A stretch of DNA of 64,000 nt from Micromussa lordhowensis (Eukaryota > Cnidaria > Anthozoa > Scleractinia > Lobophylliidae). Positions 47,101-54,882 of the stretch are shown piece after piece. The notes under the pieces are model-generated. The model had not been told where the DNA came from, did no database searches, and saw only the letters and a list, made by a program, of their open reading frames with translations. The stretch covers positions 1,601,701 through 1,665,700 of the forward strand of contig OZ026605.1 in assembly GCA_964020085.1 (NCBI GenBank), written 5' to 3'. The stretch's first letter is position 1. The number at the start of each line of letters is the position of its first letter. Both the position numbers and the translations under genes were made by a program.

Positions 47101-49295
47101 CACCGCGCTCAATCCGAAATAGAAATGTAAAAACGTAGCCGTCGTCGTTCACGTTCTCCAGACAACGCAAAGTTTGCATGGTCATTCACCACGTTGTTGT
47201 TTTGCAGAGGACGGCAAAGAAATGTACCAAGAATTATAACGCACGTGCACAGCCATTGTTCTGCTCATAAAATCTTTTGTTTAGCGACGTTCTCACTGCC
47301 GTTGCCGTCGTGGTTTTTCTTAAAAGGGAATTTTAGCAAACCAAGACGGCGACGCCAACGAGAACGTCACCAAACAAAAGGTATAATGAGCAGAACAATG
47401 GTTCTTTACGTGCGTTTTGAATCTTGGTACATTTCATACCCGTCATCTGCAAAACAACAACGTGAAATGACCAAGTTCTAGGTATTCTAGAGAACGTGAA
47501 CCTCAATAGCTAATTTTTCGTATCTTCCTTTGGGATTGAACGTTTTTATTTCATATTTAGCCTGAGCAAGGTTTTAGACCGATTGGCGTACTGAACAGAT
47601 CTACACAGTTGCGACATTCCAAGGTGAAATATAAATCCATTTTTCACAAGGCGTCGCCCTCGGCGTCGTCGTCGTCATTGCTAAAGCTCCCTTAATTAAA
47701 CTCCCTCGTAACAGGACTTCGCACTGTCCCGACTGGGCTCCACTCAGGCGTCTTATGATTAATTATTATACTTGATTTTGTGAGTTATCATTTTTTTTTT
47801 CTTTTCCAGTTACCTGAGCAACAACAAACATTTGCAACAGTTGCCACTAGATATTTTCGACAACGTTCCGCTTACCTATCTGTAAGTAACATTGCTATTA
47901 AGACCGACAGTCCAGTTATAGTGTAGTTATTTTTCTTGCGCAAAGAAATGAATTTGAACTGGATCAACGCGCGTAAATAATACAACAGAAGAAATCCATC
48001 AAAAATTTAGTCTGTAGAAAAAAATTAGTTGATAAGGCACTGAGACGTGATATGTGAGTCCCTTCCATGATCCTAGCAGAGACTAGACTTCGCTGTAGAA
48101 GACTGTACTGAGAAGATGAGACTTTTCTCTTGCTTATAACTTAATGTAAGATCAGCTTTACTGTAACTGTTCTTTCTCCAGGGAGACCGACAAGTTTGAG
48201 TTTTGCTGCATTGCAAAGTTATCTGGTCCAAACTGCTCTGCTCCTAAGGACCTGTTTTCCTCCTGCAATGATCTCATGGCCAACCTCACATTATACGTAT
48301 GCATCTGGATTCTAGCAAGCATCGCATTGGTAGGAAACGCCTTCGTCTTGATGTGGCGACTAAAAACAAAAGGCGACAACAAGGTTCATTCACTGCTGTT
48401 GCTAAACCTGGCTATCGCGGACTTCTTGATGGGAATTTACCTCATCATCATAGCTGGCGTCGACGTCTTCTACCGCGGAAGGTACTTCATATACAACGAC
48501 AGCTGGAAACACAGCTCGCTGTGCCAGTTCAGCGGTTTCGTGTCCATCATCTCCAGTGAGGCATCAGTGTTCACTTTGACGATCATGACTGTTGATCGTT
48601 ACGTCACCATTGTTCATCCATTTAAACACATCGGTCTGAGCGTGCGCGGTACATACGTCGCGTTATTTGTAACATGGTTCGTTGCTTTCATCCTAGCAGG
48701 AGTACCTCTCACTGGAATTGATTACTTCAAAGAATTTTACGCCCGTTCTGGAGTCTGTCTACCTCTTCAATTAACGTCGGACAAACCGATTGGCTGGGAG
48801 TACTCTGTGTTTTTGTTTCCAGGGCTGAACTTTGCGTCTTTCATGCTGATTTTCGTTCTCTACCTAGTGATGTTTTTTAAGATTCAGAAAACTCGGCAAA
48901 TGAGTGGTGCGGGCAGTGCAGTAGCTTCTATTGGAAGTAGAATGGTGTTTATCGTTCTCACAGACTTCGCTTGCTGGATTCCTATCATAATCATTGGCAT
49001 CGCTTCGTTGCTGGGAATGGAGGCTAGTCCGACAGTGTACGCTTGGATTGCCGTCTTTGTTCTACCTTTGAACTCGGCGTTAAACCCGATTCTTTACACG
49101 ATATCTACCGCTAATTTTCGTAGGAAACTCCGCGGCAGTGTTCGGAAGCATAGTCGGAAAAGCCGAACAATGGGTGTTACCGAACAATCGTTAGTCGAGT
49201 CGAAGTCGACGACGACCTCGCATTCACGAAGCACGGGATCGACCAATGGTAAATCAAAACTGTTGAATGGCACCACGAGAGAATCCGACGTATAA
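35101..49295 (+). CDS. Relaxin-receptor/GRL101-like LGR with FN2-CUB-FN2-LDLa-LRR ectodomain and 7TM (17 coding exons)
   Basis: Type C leucine-rich-repeat GPCR for the plasma membrane. The nearest known relatives are RXFP1/2 and the snail receptor GRL101; the ligand is unknown. Seventeen exons join in phase to 2892 nt (963 residues). Order: signal peptide 1-25, FN2-like 26-85, CUB 86-200, FN2 201-265, LDLa 266-306, unrecognised module 307-352, LDLa 353-389, LRR N-cap 390-449, six LRRs 449-593, hinge and 7TM 593-963. All exons up to the N-cap join in phase 1; LRR exons join in phase 2. The hinge [13 protein letters not shown]...SSCNDLM matches the relaxin-receptor hinge. The gene model, especially linking the signal exon at 35101 and the short exon 8, is by phase and order and has no transcript support. 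Confidence 0.85.
37212..37391 (+). CDS. LGR exon 2: FN2-like domain
   Basis: Acceptor CACTAG, donor GTGAGT at 37392, 60 codons. It reads [20 protein letters not shown], then [12 protein letters not shown] and KYPCRR, the C-x-PF-x-F-Y-x-CT...WC...C pattern of fibronectin type II modules with an insertion before WC. An ATG-started frame here ends past the donor and is not the real product. Confidence 0.8.
37555..37724. repeat. Degenerate tandem repeat in LGR intron 2 (about 29-bp unit)
   Basis: Five or so diverged units built on CCAACCAGTGCCAAAAGCGG-GAAAAT. A short plus-strand frame over it has a repetitive Arg/Cys-rich translation and is an artefact. Confidence 0.6.
37859..38203 (+). CDS. LGR exon 3: CUB domain
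   Basis: Acceptor ATTGCAG, donor GTAAGT at 38204, 115 codons. It reads [69 protein letters not shown] and [10 protein letters not shown]. All four CUB cysteines and the C-W-I, YDG and F-F-Y landmarks are present, so the domain is complete on one exon. Confidence 0.95.
38479..38673 (+). CDS. LGR exon 4: fibronectin type II domain
   Basis: Acceptor TTTTTAG, donor GTGAAT at 38674, 65 codons. It reads [33 protein letters not shown] and GHC, an almost canonical FN2 module (C-FPF-Y-G-Y-CT...WC-T-Y-D-G-C). Opposite-strand frames here are shadows. Confidence 0.9.
38743..38965 (+). mobile_element. Old SINE copy in LGR intron 4
   Basis: A decayed relative of the SINE at 32878: GAGGTGCAGTGATCTTACGG, TTAGTGTGCA, a weak B box and the GGATTAGAATCCTGCCTCGG tail region are recognisable, but there are many substitutions and a GGTGG-rich expansion. 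Confidence 0.6.
39195..39317 (+). CDS. LGR exon 5: LDL receptor class A repeat 1
   Basis: Acceptor TTTTTTAG, donor GTAAGT at 39318, 41 codons. It reads [30 protein letters not shown] and DEVDC: six cysteines plus the Ca-binding DG...D.SDE acidic cluster of a functional LDLa repeat. Confidence 0.95.
39769..39906 (+). CDS. LGR exon 6: unrecognised module
   Basis: Acceptor TTTTGCAG, donor GTATAA at 39907, 46 codons in the shared phase. It reads [34 protein letters not shown] and GGKTNNTQ, with three cysteines and one N-glycosylation sequon (NNT). I do not recognise a domain. Its flanking phases match its neighbours, so it could be included or skipped without breaking the frame. Confidence 0.65.
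40092..40202 (+). CDS. LGR exon 7: LDL receptor class A repeat 2
   Basis: Acceptor TTCCCTAG, donor GTAAGT at 40203, 37 codons. It reads [33 protein letters not shown]. Five cysteines are on this exon; the sixth is supplied by the short next exon (EFDGC). Confidence 0.93.
40316..42665. repeat. 40-bp minisatellite (about 57 copies) in LGR intron 7
   Basis: About 2.3 kb of tandem units of 40 bp, typical unit CATCTGCCTGTCTGTCTGTC followed by CGTCTGTTTGTCCATTCTTC. Each unit is ten pyrimidine-rich tetranucleotides. The TCTG/TCCA alphabet makes almost no stop codon in any frame, so frames of up to 856 codons stay open on both strands. Since 40 is not a multiple of three, each frame cycles through the same 40-residue pattern. 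These frames are not genes. Units are most homogeneous at 41520-41800. Confidence 0.97.
42930..42959 (+). CDS. LGR exon 8: short exon closing LDLa 2
   Basis: Thirty nucleotides between acceptor CCAACAG and donor GTAAAA at 42960, encoding [10 protein letters not shown] in the shared phase. It provides the sixth LDLa cysteine that exon 7 lacks, which supports it in spite of its size. Confidence 0.65.
43344..43491 (+). CDS. LGR exon 9: LRR N-terminal cap
   Basis: Acceptor CTATTTGTAG, donor GTAAGT at 43492, 148 nt, changing the phase from 1 to 2. It reads [15 protein letters not shown], then [23 protein letters not shown]. The ICxxxDLTGIPxxLPxxITKL ending is the usual entry to an LRR array. Confidence 0.9.
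44102..44173 (+). CDS. LGR exon 10: LRR 1
   Basis: 72 nt, phase 2, acceptor GCGACAG, donor GTAAGT. It encodes [24 protein letters not shown], one 24-residue leucine-rich repeat with ITDIERFSF as the consensus strand/turn region. Confidence 0.9.
44506..44577 (+). CDS. LGR exon 11: LRR 2
   Basis: 72 nt, phase 2, acceptor TTTCAG, donor GTAAGT. It encodes [24 protein letters not shown], a canonical repeat ([11 protein letters not shown]). Confidence 0.93.
44680..44760 (+). pseudogene. Decayed LRR exon between LGR exons 11 and 13
   Basis: A good acceptor (TCCATTTCAG) is followed in the expected phase by an LRR-like piece, [11 protein letters not shown], but the first part of the repeat is missing, the frame continues through unrelated residues to a TAA at 44779, and no GT donor occurs at the 72-nt position (44752). 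Skipping it keeps the reading frame, because neighbours are 72-nt, phase-2 exons. Interpreted as a relict LRR exon now part of an intron. Confidence 0.55.
44817..44888 (+). CDS. LGR exon 12: LRR 3
   Basis: 72 nt, phase 2, acceptor CCTTCAAG, donor GTAGGT at 44889. It encodes [24 protein letters not shown]. Here exons are numbered without the decayed exon at 44680. Confidence 0.92.
44912..45091. mobile_element. MITE in LGR intron (AGGCTGGTTTT termini)
   Basis: 180 bp with inverted termini AGGCTGGTTTTCACTAGCGA and TTGCTAGTATAAACCAGCCT and repeated GTCGGAATCG-type motifs inside. It starts only 23 bp after the exon donor. Confidence 0.75.
45366..45437 (+). CDS. LGR exon 13: LRR 4
   Basis: 72 nt, phase 2, acceptor CAATCAACAG, donor GTGAGT at 45438. 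It encodes [24 protein letters not shown]. Confidence 0.94.
45803..46404. mobile_element. MITE in LGR intron (AGATTAA-CACCGCG termini)
   Basis: Left TTAGATTAAACACCGCG and right CGCGGTGCTTAATCT are inverted repeats 600 bp apart; GGCAAACGGCAAACGC-type motifs occur near both ends. Opposite-strand short frames at 46222-46465 lie inside it and are not genes. Confidence 0.65.
46690..46779. repeat. 90-bp hairpin repeat in LGR intron
   Basis: Arms CTCAACCTCGTTCCCAGG-TTCTCTCT and AGAGAGCCTGGGAACAAGGT-TGGAG pair almost completely around a short loop near 46730-46740. Confidence 0.8.
46847..46918 (+). CDS. LGR exon 14: LRR 5
   Basis: 72 nt, phase 2, acceptor CGACAG, donor GTGAGT at 46919. It encodes [24 protein letters not shown]. 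Confidence 0.94.
46970..47028. repeat. Perfect 29-bp-arm palindrome in LGR intron
   Basis: ATGAATGTTGACGATAACAA continuing to ...AAAAGGAA (46970-46998), one C, then its exact complement at 47000-47028. No mismatches. It lies just before the palindromic element at 47036. Confidence 0.92.
47036..47700. mobile_element. Palindromic dispersed element in LGR intron
   Basis: Two halves face each other around about 47330: GAACGACGACGGC, CACGTGCGTT, GAGCAGAACAATGG and AACAACGTG-type motifs occur on the minus strand at 47100-47320 and again on the plus strand at 47340-47640. The right half also matches 7640-7960. A 95-codon frame inside is not a gene. Confidence 0.75.
47810..47881 (+). CDS. LGR exon 15: LRR 6
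   Basis: 72 nt, phase 2, acceptor CTTTTCCAG, donor GTAAGT at 47882. It encodes [24 protein letters not shown], the last repeat before the hinge. Confidence 0.94.
48182..49295 (+). CDS. LGR terminal exon: hinge, seven-transmembrane domain and tail
   Basis: Acceptor CTTTCTCCAG; stop TAA at 49293-49295. The hinge [26 protein letters not shown] precedes TM1 ([12 protein letters not shown]). TM2 has [18 protein letters not shown]3 ends [16 protein letters not shown] (DRY intact), TM4 has [18 protein letters not shown]6 has [15 protein letters not shown] (a CWxP motif) and TM7 has [10 protein letters not shown]. The tail is Ser/Thr/Arg-rich ([12 protein letters not shown]), suitable for arrestin-type phosphorylation. 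The motif order fits type C LGRs. A frame starting at the internal ATG 48276 would miss the hinge. Confidence 0.96.
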
Positions 49296-49779
49296 TTAAC
49301 GAGTTACGTGATTTAACGCATTAACGGCTTAGAAACGAAAGTAAGGTAGAAAAGACGGACAATGTCGGCTAGAGGAAAACTGGGGAAAGGCAATCGGTTA
49401 ATTATAACAGCTGCGGAAGATGAGAATTCAATATCGAATGAACTGGAATGAAGGCATTTTTTGTTACCGCGAGGACAACAAAAAATAATGCAATGTTGCG
49501 TCCATGCCTGCCTTGGCCCTGAATTATATCGACGATGACGAAATGCAATCGACGTAGATTATTTGCGTAGCAAATGTAGCTGGCGTTTCCAACGGTTTGG
49601 TATATGCATGAAATAACAGACTCTCACTGCGACAGAACTGCATGAAAGAATTACTGAGTAGTACTAGCCCAAGAGTGCACTTAGAAAAAAGGCTTAGCCA
49701 ATATTGACAAAGACACTAAACATCATTATTGAAACCTGGATCTTTGAATAATGCACTATTCAAGAGTTTTCACTGGCTT

Positions 49780-50110
49780 ATCCATCATGGTATATGAGCC
49801 ATTATAATCCATCAAATATTTTCGCTCGCGAGCAATCCGGTATAAATATACCCCAGCTAAAACTGGGGAATATACCAGGGATATCCGCTTGTGTTGCGAA
49901 ATATATTTGAAGGATAATAGCCTCCATTTGGCGCAAAAATATGCTCAGATATTTATCCTTGGGCATTAACTGTTCCTAAAAGCTCGCAGTTTTCCTCGAG
50001 CTACGCTCTCGAAAAACTGTTCGCTTCTCAGAGCAGATAATGCTGACGGACAAATATCGGTGCACATTTTCACGCCAAGTGGAGGCCATTATTTATAGCG
50101 GAGCCCCACA
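49780..50110. repeat. Foldback-type dispersed repeat
   Basis: TAGCCTCCATTTGGCGCAAA at about 49920 pairs with CACGCCAAGTGGAGGCCATT at about 50070. The part AACTGTTCGCTTCTCAGAGC...GGACAAATAT resembles 25298-25345. Confidence 0.6.
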
Positions 50111-50678
50111 CCTTAGAAAATCTGGTAACCCATCGATCTAAAAAAATTTGGTTGACACGTGACTGACCGTCCGTTCGTCTGTACGCCAATACCTTGAAAA
50201 GAAAGAGTAGCACCATTATCATAGCCACATCTTTGATTTTGAACATTCATGTTATGGTTAATTGACAGCTGTCAAAACAAGCTATCCGCTGAGCAGTATC
50301 ACTTGACCAAATCGCGGTCTCAGGTTTAGAGCTCGTCGCGTGTTTTTTTTTTTAAGTTGATGGCCGAGCAGGGCCTGGCTCAGGTCAGGTTATTACTCTG
50401 GGGGAGAAGGAGGGAGTTCGTGCAAAGGCAAAATGTCGGCACAAATTAACCCCTGGCGCTTTACTGACTTTTCTTCCGACATATTCAAAATAGAGAAACC
50501 ACACGCTGAACAACAGAACCTTCTCCCGACCGAGGGAGGACTGGAAACTGGAGATTTGACACCCTCAAGGTACGTTTCCAGGTAGTACTTGTCTCCATTT
50601 TTCCTTCCCTTTTTGCTTTCGAGCCACTCACGAAACTTCCATTCTGCGGCACATTTCTCTCCACACTTCCCCCCCAGC

Positions 50679-50718
<40 letters not shown>

Positions 50719-52126
50719 GTATTGCATGCACCCATAATTGATCATATCCAAGAAAAACAACTCCTCTCTTTTCTTTATGGTTAGTTCTTGCAATCAGGAG
50801 TTCCGCTTTTAGGCTTGACAAAATCTATGTATTATATTTTCGCCCGTGGAATAACTGTTCATTGTTCAGTTTGAGCTGTATTTGCGAAAAACTTTACCTT
50901 CAAAATGTACTGACAAAGAAACGACTGTCTCTTCTGATGAGGATCATAATTCTCCTTTTAATATCAGTATATCATTGAGCAAAGAGTTCATCAGGATCAT
51001 AATTCAGGAAACGATCACCAAAGAGGATATATTTGACACTTAATTCTCCAAGCTAGTATTATAAAAATGCAAGGATACGAATAAGGAGAATTTGTTTCTC
51101 GATATTAGAGATAATCAGCGGATTGAACTATTAAGCAGAGCATTTTGGACAGCATATGATTACGCCGCTACTTGTGTCATGTAACCTGTGATTCCAACTC
51201 CTACCTAGTCTGGTTCTATGTTATAAAAGAGTTTAGTTTTAACTAAGTTGGCCACTGAGGGAAGCGATGATTGAATACCGTGACTCCTCCCACAAAAATA
51301 AAATAAAAGTCCTTATAAAGCAAATGACCTGCCTTGCATTTATGCTTATAAATTAAGTTTAAATTGTTGCGTCACTAGCTGGCATTTCATGGTCATGTAA
51401 ACGCTCTCTGATGGGAGAGTAGTGTTGCATGACGGAGAGAGGGCTAGTGCTTGACTAGTATTTCTGATTGCTATGACTTTTCTCGCTCGGTTTTTTTTTT
51501 CTTTTTTTTTATTAGAACCACACAAACAACACCACTTTCAATATGATACGTTCATTAACTACATTAAGGCTTAACATCGGGATAAGGTGAGTAAGATACA
51601 GCCCGCGAGCAGACTCACATTTGCAGCCTGCCCGCAAACCTACATAGCAATTATAGTGCATTAAGTATTTTGTGCCACTTCTGCTGAAATTTATTCTATA
51701 AATCAGTCTCGTGGATATTACTTGAAAAGTCTTGTTCCTACGAAAAGTACCCACTCTCTGATGAGCGCCCCAAACAAATAAGTGACCACCGTGATTTCAG
51801 ACAAAAGCGCACCCCGGGTAGGTAGCGATTTATTCGATTGCCATATCTTAATGCCGCGCATAGAACGGGCAGCATTTTATCCCCTACCTGTGGTGAAAAA
51901 AAAACGCTTCATTGCAAGTATTGGGTGTACTAGTTTAAAAGCGTTGCTGCGCGTAGCGCCATCCATGGTGCAAGTTGAGGTAACATGTTGCGCAAAGAAG
52001 ACAGGAGTTTTACGCTGGCGAAATGTACGCGTAATAAAGATATTTTTACAATACAATGAAACGTATTTACCCGACAAGTTGTATCGAAAATGTCGCCTGA
52101 ATAGGCCATTTCCGAGCCCGAAAACG

Positions 52127-52228
52127 TGCAAAACCTTTTATATGAAAATGAGTTTGATTTGCGTGAAAATGAACCTGTAGGCGGAACACATTTTCATATG
52201 AATGGTTTCGCAATAAGACTCGTTTTCA
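52127..52228. repeat. Short dispersed repeat (copy B)
   Basis: Same orientation copy of 10572-10674, sharing ATGAAAATGAGTTTGATTTG, AACCTGTAGG and CATTTTCATATGAATGG. It explains part of the open frames at 51782-52317. Confidence 0.65.
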
Positions 52229-53996
52229 CACAGCACCAAAATGCAACTCTGAAACGGCTTCATGGCCCTTACTGTAAACTAATTCTGGGAGCTTTTGTCT
52301 GCATGAACCAAAAGTAAAAGAAAAATTAGCGTTTTTCTGTGTGCAACTAAGGAAACTTGTGTAAATACAAAATTTCAAGATTCAGAAATTCGAAAAACTA
52401 CCTTTTGTTTTGCCCTACAAAATAAACACGAGCTACGCTTATTGCGTGGGCCCTGTGTTCGTTGCGGGATGGGGATCACGTGACGCGACCAATCTGCTTC
52501 TTGCGTTTGTTCAGTCCCTCGTATGACGGTATACATTAATTTTGCTGAAGTTCAGTATTGGTACCTGCCAACTTTTTCTCAGCCTTTGGCGCCAGCGTTC
52601 TTCCTGAGAATGGCCGGAGTTTTGAATAACCGAGCATATCCGAATACGTCCGAAGATTTCCGAGGACGTTAAGAAGATTTCCGCGGGGTCTTTATCATCT
52701 AGTCATAGTCTCTAATCCCCACACTAGCAACTACTCGGCCTTAATACAATCAAAGCTCTTTGAACCATTTATCACACTTTATCCACCAGATGAAAATGCA
52801 ACCAAAACATACAAGAATGTACTTTATTACTTGAACAAGCAGTAACTTTTCAAAAATGCTCAAAATGACAAAAATGTTCTTTGAATTAAACAACTACCCT
52901 ATACATAAAATATCACCTAGCATCCAAGAAAATCAATGAACAAAACCAATTCCCCCACATATAAAAGACAGTACTTCATTGAACAATAAGTGGTCATACG
53001 TGCTCTGTACAAAAAGGTCAAAAAGAAATTCCACCATTTGGTGGTCAAGTCATTATGTAATATTTGGCACGAAAAAATGTTGATAATTGTCAAAGTGCTT
53101 CGTATCTCTAATACACTCTCTCTTTTTAATAAGAACGTCTTATTTTTTTGCGATTTGAGGCTGAAAATGTTCTTAAGATGTTCTTAAATTGATCGTGTGA
53201 AGTTATTTTGGAACAGTTATAAATAAGAACTGCTGATTATTAAACAGACATGTGCAATAACTAAATCATTGCTAAGGTTACACAAAACATGCCGTTGAGT
53301 ATTTGAGTTAATTTACATTTTTTGTTACCTTCAGTTTATGCTTGTCATTTAATATACAGATTAGCAAAATAAAAACGTTCTTAATCGACTCTCAGCCTGC
53401 GGAATGTTCTTAATACGTTCTTCAAAAACTCATTAATAATTCATAAGCACATGAGCCTATCAGAGACGTCAAATTGATCACGTGCATGAACCTTTATACC
53501 TGGTAAAAATAAGAACGACTACCATGATCTTTATATAAAGATCTCAATCAATTGTTCTCAATGCACGCGTTTTCTCGGGTTTTCGCCTTACGCCTCGTGT
53601 TTTTAAACCCGATAAAACACTGCTGCTCGTGTTTTAAACAGTACTTAAACTTTTGGTTAATCTCAGCCTCGACGTCCTTATAAAAAAAGGTTCTTATAAA
53701 AAAAAATTGGGCATTCAACAAAAGTAGAGTTCCTGACATGAAAATTGCTTGTTGTGAGTGACACTGCCACTTGTAAAGCAAGATAAAGCATGGAAACAGT
53801 CTGTTAAAACAACCAATAATTAATTCCTTGCTTCAATATTCCCAGCTACCCTACCCTAAGTGCCTTCTATCACCCATCAAACACCCTACTTTCAGTATCT
53901 GTTCACTTCAAGAGCTTGGAAATAAGTCATTTCAAAGCTGTCAACAAGTTACTTAAAAGGTCACAAAGTTAAACTGATGCTTTAAATAGTAGCCAT

Positions 53997-54002
53997 TTTA
54001 TT
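53997..54002 (-). promoter_or_regulatory. Possible polyadenylation signal of the CARHSP1-type gene
   Basis: TTTATT on the plus strand, AATAAA on the gene strand, about 730 bp past the stop codon. Assigned by position only. Confidence 0.3.
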
Positions 54003-54734
54003 ACAGGCTCTTCAATTTAAAAAACAAATGTGAGAGTGCTCTTATACTGGCCTATCCTGTTATCTTTACCCAGTTGCCACAAGCCCAGTATGTTTACTGA
54101 TGAGTATTCAATTTCTTCTTACTAAAATGATACATAACCAAGTTCTAAGGTTACAAGAATCAAGAAAATGATCACTAAGAGGAAAAATGAAACAAACTCT
54201 CCCAATTTAGTATCAATACACATGACCAAGAGATGTGCCAAGACCAGTAAGGAGAGGCTGTTTGTTGATGTTGGGGCTGAAAAGGAAGGGCAACCTTTCC
54301 CACTTCTGAAAAAAATGGGCACGTTGCTTTGTAGTCTTAAGGTTTTGACATGAGAAATATGAGATTGACTGAAGGTTAAATAACAGCACCACATTTTTCG
54401 CCAAACAAAATCTGAGTTGCACTTCATAAATCAAAACTCAGGGCTGAATTTCAATTCTGATCAACAGAAATGTTTAAATTCTTGACTCAAATGAATGGAA
54501 TAGGTTACTATAATTGTAAAGAATAAAGGAATTTAGTGAATCAAGCTACTACACATTTAAGTGCTTTGCACCTTTGCAATAAATTTGGCTCATGGAGTCA
54601 TACAAACCACTCCAGCACGCAGGCTTCTTTGAGATCACCTCTCTAACTTATATATCGTTTGCAGGTGAATAAAAAGGGTTGTTCTATCTGCATTAATGTG
54701 CTCAAAGTGGTTCATTGAAGAGTATCTGTTTTGG

Positions 54735-54882
54735 CTAAGAATTGCTCCACCATCTCTCGTGAGCACCTTTCAATTCAGTCAGCACTACCATAACTGCTTG
54801 CTTCTCAACATTTTTTGGAGGTAATGGGCATGTGCGGAAAGTGACTTTGTCTCCTTCTTTTGGCACAAACTCTCCTTCAATG
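54735..54882 (-). CDS. CARHSP1: CARHSP1-type exon 3 (cold-shock domain, second half, stop)
   Basis: Minus-strand acceptor CCCATTTCAG before 54882; stop TAG at 54737-54735. It encodes [49 protein letters not shown]. The residues upstream of DIEG in the open frame are intron translation. Confidence 0.95.

Larger units (their letters stand above)
49296..54734. other. Intergenic stretch rich in dispersed repeats
   Basis: No convincing gene. Contents: a foldback repeat at about 49780-50110, short open frames on the minus strand at 50393-50821 and plus strand at 51782-52180 without recognised motifs, a T-run near 51490-51510, the repeat copy at 52127-52228, and the probable 3' UTR of the CARHSP1-type gene toward 54000-54734. 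Confidence 0.45.

Noticed and set aside
48276..48278. Internal ATG as start of the receptor at 48276
   Set aside because: The terminal exon is open upstream to an acceptor at 48181 and encodes the relaxin-receptor-type hinge; six LRR exons join to it in phase.
50393..50821. Minus-strand 142-codon open frame with Cys/Trp-rich text
   Set aside because: A second overlapping minus-strand frame of 102 codons covers the same DNA, no family motif is seen, and the surroundings are dispersed repeats. It could be a repeat remnant; not supported as a gene.
51782..52180. Plus-strand 132-codon open frame
   Set aside because: Its 3' part is the repeat also found at 10572-10674 and there is an equally open frame on the other strand; no recognised motif.
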